Shown: in pieces, positions 21,186 to 30,802 of the stretch
Position numbering within the stretch: position 1 is the first letter of the stretch
How the letters are laid out: each line of letters starts with the position of its first letter
DNA from: an uncultured Alteromonadaceae bacterium
GTDB taxonomy: Bacteria; Pseudomonadota; Gammaproteobacteria; Enterobacterales; Alteromonadaceae
Assembly (NCBI GenBank): GCA_947503265.1
Contig: CANNDC010000007.1
Location: 1 to 64,000 of the forward strand
Reading direction: 5' to 3'
DNA length: 64,000 nt
Notes under the pieces: generated by a model
What the model saw: only the letters and a program-made list of their open reading frames with translations
Databases searched by the model: none
What the model was told of the DNA's origin: nothing
Program-made: the position numbers and the translations under genes

Positions 21186-21911
21186 TCAAGCCGATACCTG
21201 CTCGCCTGTCAAACCGAACCGTCTTTGTCTTTCACTAAAATCATCAACGGCAAGTTGAAATGCGTCTTCATCAAAGTCTGGCCATAACGTCTGGGTAAAA
21301 TACAGTTCTGCATAGGCACATTGCCACAACAAGAAATTACTGATCCTACGCTCACCACCGGTACGAATAAGTAAATCAAGTTCCGCTTGATCAGAAAGGC
21401 AGTTCAACTGATTGAATTTGCTTTCATCAATGTCATCAACGGCCAATTTTCCTTCTTTTACTTCAGATGCAAGTTTTTTAGCTGTATCGACAATATCCCA
21501 ACGCCCACCATAATTGGCGGCGATATTGAGAATGAGAGACGTGTTATGCTTGGTAAGCTCTTCCGCTTTATTAATTTTTTTAACGAGTTTGTCATCAAAC
21601 CCAGATTTGTCACCGATAATTTTTAACTTAACGTCGTTCTTATTGAGCTTTTTTGCTTCGCTATTAAGCACGAAATTAAACAAATCCATTAGCACACCAA
21701 CCTCTTCCGCAGGTCGATTCCAGTTTTCACTACTAAACGCAAATAAGGTAAGGGATTCGATACCGTTTTTACGTGCAAAACTCACAGCAGCTCGAACAGA
21801 TTCAACTCCGGCCTTATGGCCGAAGGTTCGAATTTTACCTTTGCTTTTAGCCCATCGACCATTCCCATCCATGATAATGGCGACGTGTTTTGGCATCTTT
21901 GTTTGAGTCAT
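21186..21911 (-). CDS. uppS: undecaprenyl diphosphate synthase
   Basis: UppS (IspU) extends farnesyl diphosphate with eight isopentenyl units to make the lipid carrier for peptidoglycan and O-antigen. The 241-residue cis-prenyltransferase begins HVAIIMDGNGRWAKSKGK with the catalytic Asp of MDGNGRW, and has FSSENWNRP, NIAANYGGRWDI and the C-terminal RTGGERRISNFLLWQCAYAE region with its binding arginines. It is placed between frr and cdsA. Confidence 0.98.
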   Translation of the reverse strand: MTQTKMPKHVAIIMDGNGRWAKSKGKIRTFGHKAGVESVRAAVSFARKNGIESLTLFAFSSENWNRPAEEVGVLMDLFNFVLNSEAKKLNKNDVKLKIIGDKSGFDDKLVKKINKAEELTKHNTSLILNIAANYGGRWDIVDTAKKLASEVKEGKLAVDDIDESKFNQLNCLSDQAELDLLIRTGGERRISNFLLWQCAYAELYFTQTLWPDFDEDAFQLAVDDFSERQRRFGLTGEQVSA

Positions 21912-21938
21912 ATAATCAAAATTTAATAGTAAAAAACA

Positions 21939-22496
21939 TTAAATTTCCATCAACTCTTTTTCTTTATCTTGCAACATACCGTCTATTGTTTTTACGAACT
22001 CATCGGTAAGTTTCTGAATATTATCTTCTGCCTTATGACTTTCGTCTTCACCAATTTCTTTTTCTTTAAGCAGCTCCTTTATATCGGCATTCGCATCACG
22101 GCGAACACTTCGTACTGAAACTCTACCTTGCTCAGCTTCTGCACGAACTACTTTAATTAAATCTTTACGACGTTCTTCGGTCAAAGCTGGCATTGGGATA
22201 CGGATAGCAGTGCCCGAGCTCATAGGGTTAAGACCAAGATCAGATTGCATAATGGCTTTTTCAACTGCTGCAGAGGCGCTCTTATCGAACACGGTTAAGG
22301 CTAACGTGCGAGAATCTTCTGCAAATATATTGGCAAGCTGTTTAAGTGGAGTGTCGGTTCCATAATATGGCACCATTATACTATCTAACAATGCAGGGTG
22401 GGCTCTACCAGTACGTATTTTACTTAGCTGATTTCTAAGAGCACTGATACTTTTATCCATGCGCTGTCTAGCGTCTTCGAGAATTTCGTTTATCAA
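21939..22496 (-). CDS. frr: ribosome recycling factor
   Basis: RRF, with EF-G, splits the post-termination ribosome. I start it at TTG 22496: it follows GGGAG at a proper distance and gives 185 residues, the same length as E. coli RRF, beginning [16 protein letters not shown], which matches the family N-terminus. A longer frame from 22565 would overlap pyrH and add 23 unmatched residues. Conserved stretches include [56 protein letters not shown] and VRRDAN. Confidence 0.97.
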   Translation of the reverse strand: MINEILEDARQRMDKSISALRNQLSKIRTGRAHPALLDSIMVPYYGTDTPLKQLANIFAEDSRTLALTVFDKSASAAVEKAIMQSDLGLNPMSSGTAIRIPMPALTEERRKDLIKVVRAEAEQGRVSVRSVRRDANADIKELLKEKEIGEDESHKAEDNIQKLTDEFVKTIDGMLQDKEKELMEI

Positions 22497-22512
22497 TCTA
22501 GTCTCCCTATTT

Positions 22513-23259
22513 TTATTCTTGGTCTGAATTTGCGTAATGAGAGATAGTTGTTCCCTCATCATCACCCATTACCACACGCTTTAATACGCCGGGTTTGTTC
22601 ATATTATAAACGCGTATGGGCAAACTATGGTCTCGTGCCAATGTAAATGCGGCCAAGTCCATCACTTTAAGTTCTTTTTCTAACACTTCTTGATAATCAA
22701 GCGTTCTGTGTAGCACAGCGTCTGGGTTTTTCACCGGATCGTCACTGTAAACACCGTCAACCTTGGTTCCTTTGAGAACAGCGTCGGCTTCTATCTCAAT
22801 TCCTCTCAAGCATGCTGCGGAGTCTGTGGTGAAAAAGGGGTTGCCTGTGCCAGCAGAGAAAATCACTACTCTACCAGATTTAAGCATACTAATAGCGTCT
22901 GCCCAATTGTAAGGGTCACAAACGCCATTAAGCGGAATAGCAGACATAAGGCGGGCATTAACAAATGCTCGATGCAGTGCATCTCTCATTGCTAGACCAT
23001 TCATGACTGTGGCTAGCATTCCCATATGGTCGCCGACCACTCGATTCATTCCGGCTTTAGCAAGACCTTCACCGCGGAATAAGTTACCGCCTCCCACGAC
23101 CAGTCCAACTTGCACTCCCATTTCGACTAATTCTTTGATTTCTTGAGCCATACGGTCTAGTACTTTTGGATCAATACCAAAACCTTCTTCCCCCATAAGG
23201 GCTTCGCCACTCAATTTCAATAATATTCTACGATAAGCAGATTTGGGGTTGATACTCAT
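22513..23259 (-). CDS. pyrH: UMP kinase
   Basis: PyrH phosphorylates UMP to UDP; the bacterial enzyme belongs to the amino-acid kinase family and is not related to eukaryotic UMP/CMP kinase. The 248-residue protein begins [22 protein letters not shown] and shows [62 protein letters not shown] and the C-terminal GTTI motif. It follows the tsf terminator, so it probably starts its own transcript with frr 16 bases downstream. Confidence 0.98.
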   Translation of the reverse strand: MSINPKSAYRRILLKLSGEALMGEEGFGIDPKVLDRMAQEIKELVEMGVQVGLVVGGGNLFRGEGLAKAGMNRVVGDHMGMLATVMNGLAMRDALHRAFVNARLMSAIPLNGVCDPYNWADAISMLKSGRVVIFSAGTGNPFFTTDSAACLRGIEIEADAVLKGTKVDGVYSDDPVKNPDAVLHRTLDYQEVLEKELKVMDLAAFTLARDHSLPIRVYNMNKPGVLKRVVMGDDEGTTISHYANSDQE

Positions 23260-23293
23260 AGACGGGCAATTCCTTAATAAATACAGTTCATAT

Positions 23294-23319
23294 AAAAAGG
23301 CACCTCAATTTGAGGTGCC
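23294..23319 (-). terminator. rho-independent terminator after tsf
   Basis: On the minus strand a perfect 9-bp stem, GGCACCTCA paired with TGAGGTGCC (23319-23299) around a 3-base loop, is followed directly by TTTTTAT (from 23298). It lies 45 bases after the tsf stop and 35 bases before the pyrH start, separating the rpsB-tsf transcript from the pyrH-frr operon. Confidence 0.9.
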
Positions 23320-23364
23320 AGTAGTTTATATGACATTGGCTTTAGGCAAAAGCTAAAGGCGCAA

Positions 23365-24237
23365 TTATTTCTTTGCTGCTTCCATTTGTGCAGCAACTTC
23401 TGCCGCGAAATCTTCTTCTTTTTTCTCGATTCCTTCACCAACTTCAAAACGGACGAAGTTGATTACATCAGCGCCTTTAGATTTAAGAAGCTGACCAACA
23501 GTGCTGCTTGGGTCTTTAATGAAAGGTTGTCCTGTTAAGCTAATTTCACCAGTAAACTTCTTCATGCGACCAGTAACCATCTTTTCTGCTATTTCAGCAG
23601 GTTTTCCAGATTGCATAGCAATCTCGATTTGGATGCCTTTTTCTTTCTCAACAACTTCAGCAGGCACATCTTCAGGCTTAACAAACTGAGGGCTAGCAGC
23701 AGCAACATGCATTGCTATATCTTTTGCTAATTCTTCATCACCGCCATTTAGGATTGTGATAACGCCAATTCTGCCACCGTGAACATATGCACCAAGGTTC
23801 TCACCTTCAACACTGATTACACGACGTGGAGAGATGTTTTCGCCAATCTTAGCAACGAGGTTGTCACGAAGTGTGCTTACTTTAGTGCCATCAATTTCAG
23901 TTTCGTTCAAAACGTTAATGTCATTGATTTTGTTTGCTGCGGCCAACTCAATTAATTGAGAAGAGAAAGCTAAGAAGCCTTCATCGCGAGCAACAAAATC
24001 AGTTTCACTGTTGATTTCCATCATTGTCGCTACGCCACCATCAACTTTCGTCAATATAACGCCTTCAGCTGCAATACGGCCTGCTTTTTTAGCCGCTTTC
24101 GCTTGCCCAGATTTGCGCATATTTTCAATCGCAAGTTCGATGTCACCATCAGTTTCAACTAGTGCTTTTTTACAATCCAACATACCTGCGCCGGTACGTT
24201 CACGAAGTTCTTTTACAAGGGCTGCTGTTACTGCCAT
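23365..24237 (-). CDS. tsf: translation elongation factor Ts
   Basis: EF-Ts exchanges GDP for GTP on EF-Tu. I start it at ATG 24237, preceded by GAGGAA, giving 290 residues from [26 protein letters not shown], the canonical EF-Ts start; the longer frame from 24309 lacks support. The conserved N-terminal [12 protein letters not shown], the core [16 protein letters not shown] (with the TDFVA EF-Tu contact) and [11 protein letters not shown] are present. The gene follows rpsB by 101 bases, as in nearly all bacteria. Confidence 0.98.
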   Translation of the reverse strand: MAVTAALVKELRERTGAGMLDCKKALVETDGDIELAIENMRKSGQAKAAKKAGRIAAEGVILTKVDGGVATMMEINSETDFVARDEGFLAFSSQLIELAAANKINDINVLNETEIDGTKVSTLRDNLVAKIGENISPRRVISVEGENLGAYVHGGRIGVITILNGGDEELAKDIAMHVAAASPQFVKPEDVPAEVVEKEKGIQIEIAMQSGKPAEIAEKMVTGRMKKFTGEISLTGQPFIKDPSSTVGQLLKSKGADVINFVRFEVGEGIEKKEEDFAAEVAAQMEAAKK

Positions 24238-24274
24238 TTTCGATTCCTCAAATAGAGAATAGTAAATAATGTAT

Positions 24275-24306
24275 AAAACAGGGGCGGTATTAAAATACAG
24301 CCCCTG
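24275..24306 (-). terminator. attenuator-like hairpin between rpsB and tsf
   Basis: On the minus strand CAGGGGC pairs with GCCCCTG (24306-24300 with 24285-24279), and inside this a GTAT/ATAC stem closes a TTTA loop after one mismatch; TTTTATA follows. This has the shape of an intrinsic terminator with a short T-run. Placed between two genes that must both be expressed, it is best read as a partial terminator that sets the S2:EF-Ts ratio. That role is inferred. Confidence 0.65.
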
Positions 24307-24338
24307 CAAGAATATTTTGGATAAAGAAGGTAGCGAAC

Positions 24339-25070
24339 TTACTCAGTTGCTTCTACGAAATCATCCTGCTCAGCTTGAACTTCTAGGTTCTGCTCGCGGC
24401 CTTGAGAAACAGCGTCTGCAGCAGCATTCAAATAAAGTTGAATTGCGCGGATAGCGTCGTCATTGCCGGGGATGATGTAGTCTACGCCATCAGGGTTAGA
24501 GTTAGTATCAACAACAGATACTACTGGGATACCTAGATTGCGAGCTTCTGTGATAGCGATATGTTCGTGGTCAGCATCAATGACGAATAAGCAATCAGGA
24601 AGGCCGCCCATATCTTTGATTCCACCTAAGCTTGATTCTAGCTTAGTCATTTCGCGTTGAAGCATTAATACTTCTTTCTTAGTTAGCTTCTCAAACGTGC
24701 CGTCTTGAGACTGTTGCTCAAGATCTTTCAAACGTTTGATAGATTGACGCACTGTTTTCCAGTTAGTCAACATGCCACCCAACCAACGTTTGTTTACGTA
24801 AAATTGGTCACATTTTTGTGCAGCTTCTTTAACTGCATCACTTGCAGCGCGTTTGGTACCAACAAAAAGTACTTTACCTTTTTTAGATGATACGCCACCA
24901 ATGTAGTTAAGAGCGTCATTAAATAAAGGAACCGTTTTTTCTAGGTTGATGATATGAACTTTGTTACGAGCACCAAAAATGAAAGGCTTCATTTTAGGAT
25001 TCCAGTAACGAGTTTGGTGACCGAAGTGCACGCCCGCTTGGAGCATGTCGCGCATAGATACGTTTGCCAT
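24339..25070 (-). CDS. rpsB: 30S ribosomal protein S2
   Basis: S2 is a core protein of the small ribosomal subunit. The start is ATG 25070, giving 243 residues from [27 protein letters not shown], the standard S2 N-terminus; a longer frame from 25151 is leader sequence. A TTGAGG lies upstream as ribosome-binding site. Conserved stretches include [38 protein letters not shown] and [19 protein letters not shown]. It heads the rpsB-tsf operon. Confidence 0.98.
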   Translation of the reverse strand: MANVSMRDMLQAGVHFGHQTRYWNPKMKPFIFGARNKVHIINLEKTVPLFNDALNYIGGVSSKKGKVLFVGTKRAASDAVKEAAQKCDQFYVNKRWLGGMLTNWKTVRQSIKRLKDLEQQSQDGTFEKLTKKEVLMLQREMTKLESSLGGIKDMGGLPDCLFVIDADHEHIAITEARNLGIPVVSVVDTNSNPDGVDYIIPGNDDAIRAIQLYLNAAADAVSQGREQNLEVQAEQDDFVEATE

Positions 25071-25210
25071 TGTGTTTTTCCTCAAATTGGGGTTAAGCCT
25101 CCATATATCCCATTTATCGATCCGATTCGGCGGCAAAACCGTTTCAGACACCCCGACAAATGTGTCGATATATGTGTGATTTAAATTTCATGTTTCGCGT
25201 CAATTCAATC
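25071..25210 (-). promoter_or_regulatory. candidate 5' leader of rpsB
   Basis: The region upstream of rpsB can fold in more than one way on the minus strand. One helix is CGACA (25067+96, i.e. 25163-25167 complement) with TGTCG at 25154-25158; an alternative is GACAC (25162-25166 complement) with GTGTC at 25147-25151. In many gammaproteobacteria the rpsB leader binds S2 for autoregulation (established knowledge). I see competing hairpins and a GC-poor region beyond 25175 that could hold the promoter, with TTGACG near 25203 as a possible -35, but no unambiguous -10. The call is tentative. Confidence 0.35.
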
Positions 25211-25286
25211 AGTATATTACTACCAACTAAATTCGCGGTGCGTTTTATATCATGAGCGCACCTGCCAAGCAAGTGATCTGGCTAAG

Positions 25287-25826
25287 TTATTGTACAAACA
25301 GCGCTCGTTCGCGAGCACGTCTTTTCTCTTGATGACGGTTAACTTTTCCCCTCACCATTCGCCAGACTAAAAACTGATCAGCTGCTTGGCCAAAATCACC
25401 TTGGTTTAGACGTGATAACAAAGTTGAGCTGCCAAAATTTCCCCAACCAATATTGTAGGCTAAACACACCAATGCACTGAATTGGTTTCGGTTGAGTTTC
25501 ACTTTGACCAGACGGTTTACATTTTGCTCTACCTCCGCCAAATCAGATTTTAAATAGTCTTCGGCTTGTTCTTGGGTGATCGTCATGTTTGCCGTGACGC
25601 CGGCCTTGTGCCCGTAACCGATTAACAAATGACCACCCGGCCCAGTGTAAGCTTTTAATCTAACACCTTCGAATTCTTTAATGATATCGATACATTGCTG
25701 ATTGGTTGTGTAGTTGTTTTGTGCATTTGAAAGGACAGGTTTTGGTGGGTCTTTTTTGGTTGAGCAACCTGTAACAACAAACAAAAGAATAAAAAGGCTC
25801 AGGGTAAATTTGATTGTTTTTGTCAT
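25287..25826 (-). CDS. GH24 lysozyme-like lipoprotein with altered catalytic triad
   Basis: A 179-residue lipoprotein: hydrophobic N-terminus ending in the lipobox VTGC with C21 as lipidation site. The rest resembles phage-type lysozymes (GH24): FEGVRLKAY, IGYGH, LVCLAYNIGWGNFGSSTLL and ADQFLVWRMVRGKVNRHQEKRRARE. The catalytic Glu is present (E53). In T4 lysozyme the triad is E-x8-D-x5-T; here the matching positions are G62 and L68, so Asp and Thr are both missing. It may be a peptidoglycan-binding protein, a weak lytic enzyme or one with a shifted mechanism. Not in a phage context: neighbours are rpsB and a photolyase. Confidence 0.85.
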   Translation of the reverse strand: MTKTIKFTLSLFILLFVVTGCSTKKDPPKPVLSNAQNNYTTNQQCIDIIKEFEGVRLKAYTGPGGHLLIGYGHKAGVTANMTITQEQAEDYLKSDLAEVEQNVNRLVKVKLNRNQFSALVCLAYNIGWGNFGSSTLLSRLNQGDFGQAADQFLVWRMVRGKVNRHQEKRRARERALFVQ

Positions 25827-25834
25827 TTTAGCTT

Positions 25835-25850
25835 ACCTCAGTGTTGAGGT
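25835..25850 (-). promoter_or_regulatory. hairpin overlapping the ribosome-binding site of the lysozyme-like gene
   Basis: On the minus strand ACCTCA-ACAC-TGAGGT forms a perfect 6-bp stem with a 4-base loop, and the second arm contains GAGGT, the Shine-Dalgarno sequence lying eight bases before the ATG at 25826. Pairing would hide the ribosome-binding site, suggesting reduced or conditional translation. The stem is short, so the effect is uncertain. Confidence 0.5.
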
Positions 25851-25927
25851 GCAGCGGGCTGGCTACACCATGAAGTAATTAAAACGTGTATTGAGGAATA
25901 TGCAAGGATTTGCACAAACCTATTTGA

Positions 25928-27421
25928 TCACATATTTCTCGGTCTATTAGGCAATGTGTGTCGATTCAGTACTCTTTCTCCTTCACGCTGCACATCCTCT
26001 CTTTTCTGGAATCCCCAAAGTTTGTCTCGCGCCTGCTTCGCATTCTGGGTTAATTCTATAATAGGGTGAGGGTAATCCTTCCCTAATGTCACACCACACA
26101 TACTTTGCTCCATTGGCGTTAACTTCCAAGGTGTATGAATCACTTCATTGGGTAAATCGGCCAATTCAGGAAGCCACTTACGAATAAACGCGCCATCAGG
26201 GTCTTTCTCTTGCGATTGTTTAACTGGGTTGTAGATTCGAATCATATTGATACCAGTGACACCCGCCTGCATTTGAAATTGTGGATAATGGATGCCCGGC
26301 TCAAAATCAAGGAACAAGGCGGCGAGATGCTCTACACCTTCTCGCCAATCTAGGTCTAACAAATGCGATAAAAAGCTAACTAACATGGCTCGCATTCGAA
26401 AGTTAATGTATCCGGTTGCCTTTAAACAACGCATATTCGCATCCACCAGCGGAAAGCCAGTACAAGCATTTTTCCATGCATTGAGCCGCGACCTTGCTTC
26501 TTGACCTTGTAAATAGGGATAGGCTTGGTATGCCAAATTAACCGGTCGGAATTGCATATCTGATTCACTTTCGAATTTCTGGATGAAATGGCAATGCCAA
26601 TGCAATCGTGCGGTTAAAGCAGAAATCGTGCGTCCCCATCCCTTTTGCTGATGCTGTAAAACAAACTGGTACATTTGCCGAACGCTGATGTTTCCCCATG
26701 CTAAATAAGGCGAAGTGCGAGAGCATGCCTTCCTACTTTCAACCGGGCTGGACAGCGAAGTAGAATAGCTTTTTCCGCGCCCCGCAAAAAAGTGATGAAG
26801 TGTGTGCCACGCTCGCCTCTCTCCTCCTTTCTGAAACAATGGAGCATCCTCTTGCCACTCTGCTGATTGAGGAATAGCAGAAGAACAGTTTTCGATATTC
26901 TCAGCCGACTCCCACTGAATCGATGATAAGTCAGGATCATCACACCCTTTCAATATTTGCTGACGCCAGTTTTCATCCCATTTTCGCCGACTAGTAAGCC
27001 CTCTGATAACTCCTGCATAAGGATGCTCAGTCCACTCGACCTGATTGTCCTTGCACCACTGTTTTACTTGGGTATCACGCTTGAATGTATTGTCTAATCC
27101 AATTTCTTGGTAGCTATGAAGTGTTGTAAATGAGATTTTTTCTTTAAGATTGTTGAATGCTGTAGGGAGATCGTCATGTAAACATAAAATTTTCGTATCA
27201 AATGGAGTCAGTTGAAAATTGAGATCTTGAATAGATTGCCAAATAAATCGCCAATGTCGCAGATCATAATGAGGATCAGCTAAGAACATGGGCTCAAACA
27301 CATAACAAAGAATAAGCTTACCGGGTTTTTGGGCAGCGGATAAAATCGCGGCGTGGTCACGCAATCGTAAATCTCGTTTTAGCCAAACTAGATTGATCTG
27401 ATTGCGAGATCGTTTCTCCAT
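25928..27421 (-). CDS. cryptochrome/photolyase family FAD-binding protein
   Basis: Members of this family use FAD and blue light to repair pyrimidine dimers or to sense light. The N-terminal Rossmann-like domain begins [17 protein letters not shown], and the C-terminal FAD-binding domain has [48 protein letters not shown] and the FAD-pocket region [17 protein letters not shown]. The [13 protein letters not shown] form differs from the usual SAGTGxDAxPYFRIFNP of class I CPD photolyases, so its substrate (dimer repair or sensing) is uncertain. I use ATG 27421, which places the Rossmann strand near the start; an in-frame ATG at 27499 would add 26 residues. No strong ribosome-binding site favours either. 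Confidence 0.85.
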   Translation of the reverse strand: MEKRSRNQINLVWLKRDLRLRDHAAILSAAQKPGKLILCYVFEPMFLADPHYDLRHWRFIWQSIQDLNFQLTPFDTKILCLHDDLPTAFNNLKEKISFTTLHSYQEIGLDNTFKRDTQVKQWCKDNQVEWTEHPYAGVIRGLTSRRKWDENWRQQILKGCDDPDLSSIQWESAENIENCSSAIPQSAEWQEDAPLFQKGGERRAWHTLHHFFAGRGKSYSTSLSSPVESRKACSRTSPYLAWGNISVRQMYQFVLQHQQKGWGRTISALTARLHWHCHFIQKFESESDMQFRPVNLAYQAYPYLQGQEARSRLNAWKNACTGFPLVDANMRCLKATGYINFRMRAMLVSFLSHLLDLDWREGVEHLAALFLDFEPGIHYPQFQMQAGVTGINMIRIYNPVKQSQEKDPDGAFIRKWLPELADLPNEVIHTPWKLTPMEQSMCGVTLGKDYPHPIIELTQNAKQARDKLWGFQKREDVQREGERVLNRHTLPNRPRNM

Positions 27422-27634
27422 ATTTAAAAAATGCATCCAAGTGGCGGACTGAATCGTTTTTATTATGGCAGCAAAGTCAAAAGGGATCATTTGATGCACG
27501 GCAACAAATCTAATGAGGGTAAATAAATCCCTGACTATCGAGCATGTGTGCTTAGAAATTTGGACAATTTAGTTCGCCATACCGTTGATTAATGTCCATA
27601 AGACTCGATCAAAATCACCTGAAATGAGATCAAA

Positions 27635-29818
27635 ATGAAGAAATGTTTAAAGTTGCATTGGCACAAATTCAATGGCAAAGTTTTCATTGTTCATCTAGTA
27701 AACAATGGAATCTCGATGTTGCGGTTTAGATGCTTACAAGGCAAATACATTGCTTGGCTCACCATTTTAGTACTCAGCCCTTCAGTTTCCCTCGCTCAAG
27801 AAAGTGGAAAACAGCAAAGCGGTGAATCGGAAATATCCGACGTGGAAAGAGTGACGATTGAAAGCCGCCGGACAAACCTGTTAGGGCAAGCCGTATCGGC
27901 GTCTCAAGGGATAGTTAAGCAAGATGAAATTGGCATACGCCCTATGTTACGCACAGGTGAAGTTCTGGAACTTGTGCCGGGAATGGTGGTGACTCAACAC
28001 AGCGGCACGGGTAAAGCTAACCAGTATTTTTTACGTGGGTTTAACCTTGATCATGGTACTGACTTTGCCACGTTTATTGATGATATGCCGGTTAATATGC
28101 GTACTCACGGGCATGGGCAAGGTTATACAGATTTAAACTTCATCATTCCCGAAACCATAGAGTCTCTGGAATACTTTAAGGGCGCCTACTATAGCGAAAT
28201 TGGCGACTTCAGTGGCGCTGGCAGCGCAAACTTCAAAACGGCTCGACAGCAATCTCAAGGCTTGGCTGAGTTAACGCTGGGTGAAAATGATTATCAACGC
28301 CTAGTCTTAACCAATTCAACCCAACTGGATCAAGGAAACTTATATTACGCCGCTGAGTTAAATTATTACGATGGACCTTGGACGGATATCAAAGAAGATT
28401 TAAAAAAATATAACGGGCTATTCAAATATACTCAGAAGCTTGGTGATGGTGAATTGTCTGTCAGCTTTATGGCTTATGATAATCAATGGAACAGCGCCGA
28501 TCAGATCCCTCTTCGAGCCGTAGAGCAGGGCATAATTGATGAATTTGGTTCATTAGACACGACAGTGGGTGGTCAAAGCAGTCGATACAGCATTAATACT
28601 CAGTGGCAAGATGACAAAATAAAAGCCAATATTTACGCCATTCGTTACGATCTCAATCTTTGGTCGAATTTCACTTATTTTCTCGACAATCCAATCAATG
28701 GCGATCAATTTGAACAAGTTGATGAACGTTTCATTATCGGTGGCCAATTAAGTTATAACTTCAAAATCGGGGAAATGAACAGTCAAATTGGCACACAATT
28801 CCGAAGCGATGATATTGGCGAAGTTGGGCTTCATAGTTCGGAGGCAAGACAGCGTTTAGGTGCAATTCGAAGCGACGAAGTAAAACAAAACAGTATTGGC
28901 ATATACCTCGACAACCAGGTTGAATTAACCAATCAGTTACGAGCTCAGTTTGGCGCTCGATACGATTACTATGACTTTGACGTGCAAAGTTTGGTTGCAG
29001 AGAACATTAATGGTGTGGATTTAAGCAACAATGGTGGAAACCAAAGCGACGGTAATTTTTCTGTCAAAGGCAGTCTTATTTATGCCATCAATGATCAATG
29101 GGAAAGCTACTTCTCGGCTGGACAAGGGTTTCACTCCAACGATGCTAGAGGCACCATTAATCAGGTTGATCCCATCGATGGTTCGGCAGTTACTCCGGTC
29201 GATCCTATTGTAAAGTCTTTGGGATATGAGATCGGCGTCAGCACCAATATCAGTAATAAACTCAATGCATCTTTGGCCCTTTGGTATCTGGAATTAGACA
29301 GCGAATTATTATTTGTTGGTGATGCGGGCAATACTGAGGCATCACGAGCGTCTCGACGTCAAGGGTTAGAACTTACTACTTACTACCGTCTCGATGATGT
29401 CTGGACATTTGATTTAGAATACTCCTTTGCTGATGCTGAATTTACCGATCAATCCGAAGATGGTAATGCGATTCCAGGCGCTATCGAACACGTTATTCAA
29501 GCTGGTGCTAGTGCGCAATTCAGCAACGGCTGGTTTGCGAATGCAAGAGTAAGGTATTTCGGCGAGAGACCGTTAATTGAAGACAGCTCGGTAGAATCAG
29601 ATCCGAGTACTGTGGTTAATTTGCGAATGGGCTACTCTTTCAACAATTTAATTTTTAAAGTTGATTTGCTCAATGCACTTGATAGTAATGATCACGATAT
29701 CGACTACTTTTACGCATCTAGACTTCAGAACGAACCCGCTGATGCTGAAATAGAAGATCTCCATTATCATGTGCTTGAACCAAGAATGTTGCGCTTTTCA
29801 GTGTCTGTATTGTTCTGA
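27635..29818 (+). CDS. TonB-dependent outer-membrane receptor
   Basis: A 727-residue TonB-dependent receptor that would import a scarce nutrient across the outer membrane using energy from TonB. The plug domain follows the signal peptide (VERVTIESRRTNLLG, then RPMLRTGEVLELVPGMVV, QYFLRGFNLDHGTDFATFIDDMPVN, and FKGAYYSEIGDFSGAGSANFKT); the remainder is a 22-stranded barrel ending in a hydrophobic strand with terminal Phe (LRFSVSVLF). A His-rich loop, MRTHGHGQGY, lies in the plug. The signal peptide begins near internal Met28 (ATG 27716, MLRFRC...SVSLA), which may be the real start. No Fur box was seen upstream, so an iron role is not supported; the ligand is unknown. Confidence 0.9.
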   Translation: MKKCLKLHWHKFNGKVFIVHLVNNGISMLRFRCLQGKYIAWLTILVLSPSVSLAQESGKQQSGESEISDVERVTIESRRTNLLGQAVSASQGIVKQDEIGIRPMLRTGEVLELVPGMVVTQHSGTGKANQYFLRGFNLDHGTDFATFIDDMPVNMRTHGHGQGYTDLNFIIPETIESLEYFKGAYYSEIGDFSGAGSANFKTARQQSQGLAELTLGENDYQRLVLTNSTQLDQGNLYYAAELNYYDGPWTDIKEDLKKYNGLFKYTQKLGDGELSVSFMAYDNQWNSADQIPLRAVEQGIIDEFGSLDTTVGGQSSRYSINTQWQDDKIKANIYAIRYDLNLWSNFTYFLDNPINGDQFEQVDERFIIGGQLSYNFKIGEMNSQIGTQFRSDDIGEVGLHSSEARQRLGAIRSDEVKQNSIGIYLDNQVELTNQLRAQFGARYDYYDFDVQSLVAENINGVDLSNNGGNQSDGNFSVKGSLIYAINDQWESYFSAGQGFHSNDARGTINQVDPIDGSAVTPVDPIVKSLGYEIGVSTNISNKLNASLALWYLELDSELLFVGDAGNTEASRASRRQGLELTTYYRLDDVWTFDLEYSFADAEFTDQSEDGNAIPGAIEHVIQAGASAQFSNGWFANARVRYFGERPLIEDSSVESDPSTVVNLRMGYSFNNLIFKVDLLNALDSNDHDIDYFYASRLQNEPADAEIEDLHYHVLEPRMLRFSVSVLF

Positions 29819-29828
29819 CGGATGAGCC

Positions 29829-30533
29829 TTAGCTAGTACCATATTCGCTAGAAGTTAGATCGAGATAGGCCACAAATTTGCTCGCCCAACTCTCCATTAC
29901 TGTGTTAAATCTGGCGTAGTTGATGGCATTGTCTGCCTCGACAAAAAAACTATCAAAACCGCTAATATTCTGCCGGTCTTCTATTTCAAAAATTGGGTTT
30001 TTATCCGCTCCGTCGACGGTGACCAATATAGATGACTTACCTATATTAGACACAAGTACATGCTCACGCGTTAACTTTTGAGGTCCTTCTAAATATAAAT
30101 CTTTTAGCACTGCATTAACGACCAACACGCCTTCCTCAGGTGTATCTATAACCTTCCAACCTGACTCAGCCAGTTTATCTTCCAGATGCGCTTTAAGTAC
30201 CTTACTGTAATCCCTTAACACGCGTGCTTTATAATTTTTGCTTGTTTGACCACCAAACTCCATCTTCCAACTTGCAGAAAACTCAGCGGTGATATCCTTT
30301 ACGTAGATTTTCCTAGAGGCAGGCAACACAGCGTGCTCTGCAACACGAAAAATATCAAAATGAGGACTAGCTATAGCCGACATAGCCCCGTTATCACTAT
30401 TTGCTAATGCCGATGCACTCAGAGTAATGCATAACGCCAAAGCTAGAAAAGAGGGTAGTTTTGCTGTGTATAGCTTGGATAAGCACTTATTAACACTTTT
30501 AATTCGTTGAAATAATGAAAGTTTCATTTTCAA
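29829..30533 (-). CDS. exported protein of unknown function (DUF3313-like)
   Basis: A 234-residue protein with an N-terminal signal sequence (hydrophobic LPSFLALALCITLSASALA, cleavage likely before NSDNG), so probably periplasmic. The central pattern IYVKDITAEFS..W.MEFGGQ, ARVLRDYSKVLKAHLEDKLAESGWKVIDTPEEGVLVVNAVLKDLYLEGP resembles DUF3313-type periplasmic proteins, a tentative match made by eye. There is no catalytic motif that I recognise. It is convergent with the TonB receptor, ending 11 bases after that gene's stop. Confidence 0.7.
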   Translation of the reverse strand: MKMKLSLFQRIKSVNKCLSKLYTAKLPSFLALALCITLSASALANSDNGAMSAIASPHFDIFRVAEHAVLPASRKIYVKDITAEFSASWKMEFGGQTSKNYKARVLRDYSKVLKAHLEDKLAESGWKVIDTPEEGVLVVNAVLKDLYLEGPQKLTREHVLVSNIGKSSILVTVDGADKNPIFEIEDRQNISGFDSFFVEADNAINYARFNTVMESWASKFVAYLDLTSSEYGTS

Positions 30534-30728
30534 TGCCTGCCAGAATTTAAAATTTCGCTTTGTTTCGCCTAGTTTTGTTTCACCTTAGTAGAATAGAGTT
30601 ATATCTACGCATGTGCCCGACTGATAACTCTAATTTACTCAGCAACTCAACTAAGTTAACTATAATCTAGGAACTAAAATTTGGCGAATTTTCGCAGCTA
30701 ATCTCTCTGATAGCTAGGTTAGTTGCCG

Positions 30729-30754
30729 AAAACCAATGTAATAACAACATTGGT
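30729..30754 (-). terminator. probable terminator after the flavoprotein gene
   Basis: A perfect 8-bp stem, ACCAATGT (30754-30747 on the minus strand) with ACATTGGT (30739-30732), encloses a 7-base loop and is followed by a short TTTT run. It lies about 50 bases after the stop of the flavoprotein gene and would end the flavoprotein/OsmC transcript. Confidence 0.55.
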
Positions 30755-30802
30755 CTTGGTTTCCTAAAAAGAGTCTAAATCGAATCAAACAAATACCTAG
30801 TT

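Noticed and set aside
27500..27634. Fur box ahead of the TonB-dependent receptor
   Set aside because: No sequence close to GATAATGATAATCATTATC was seen in this region.
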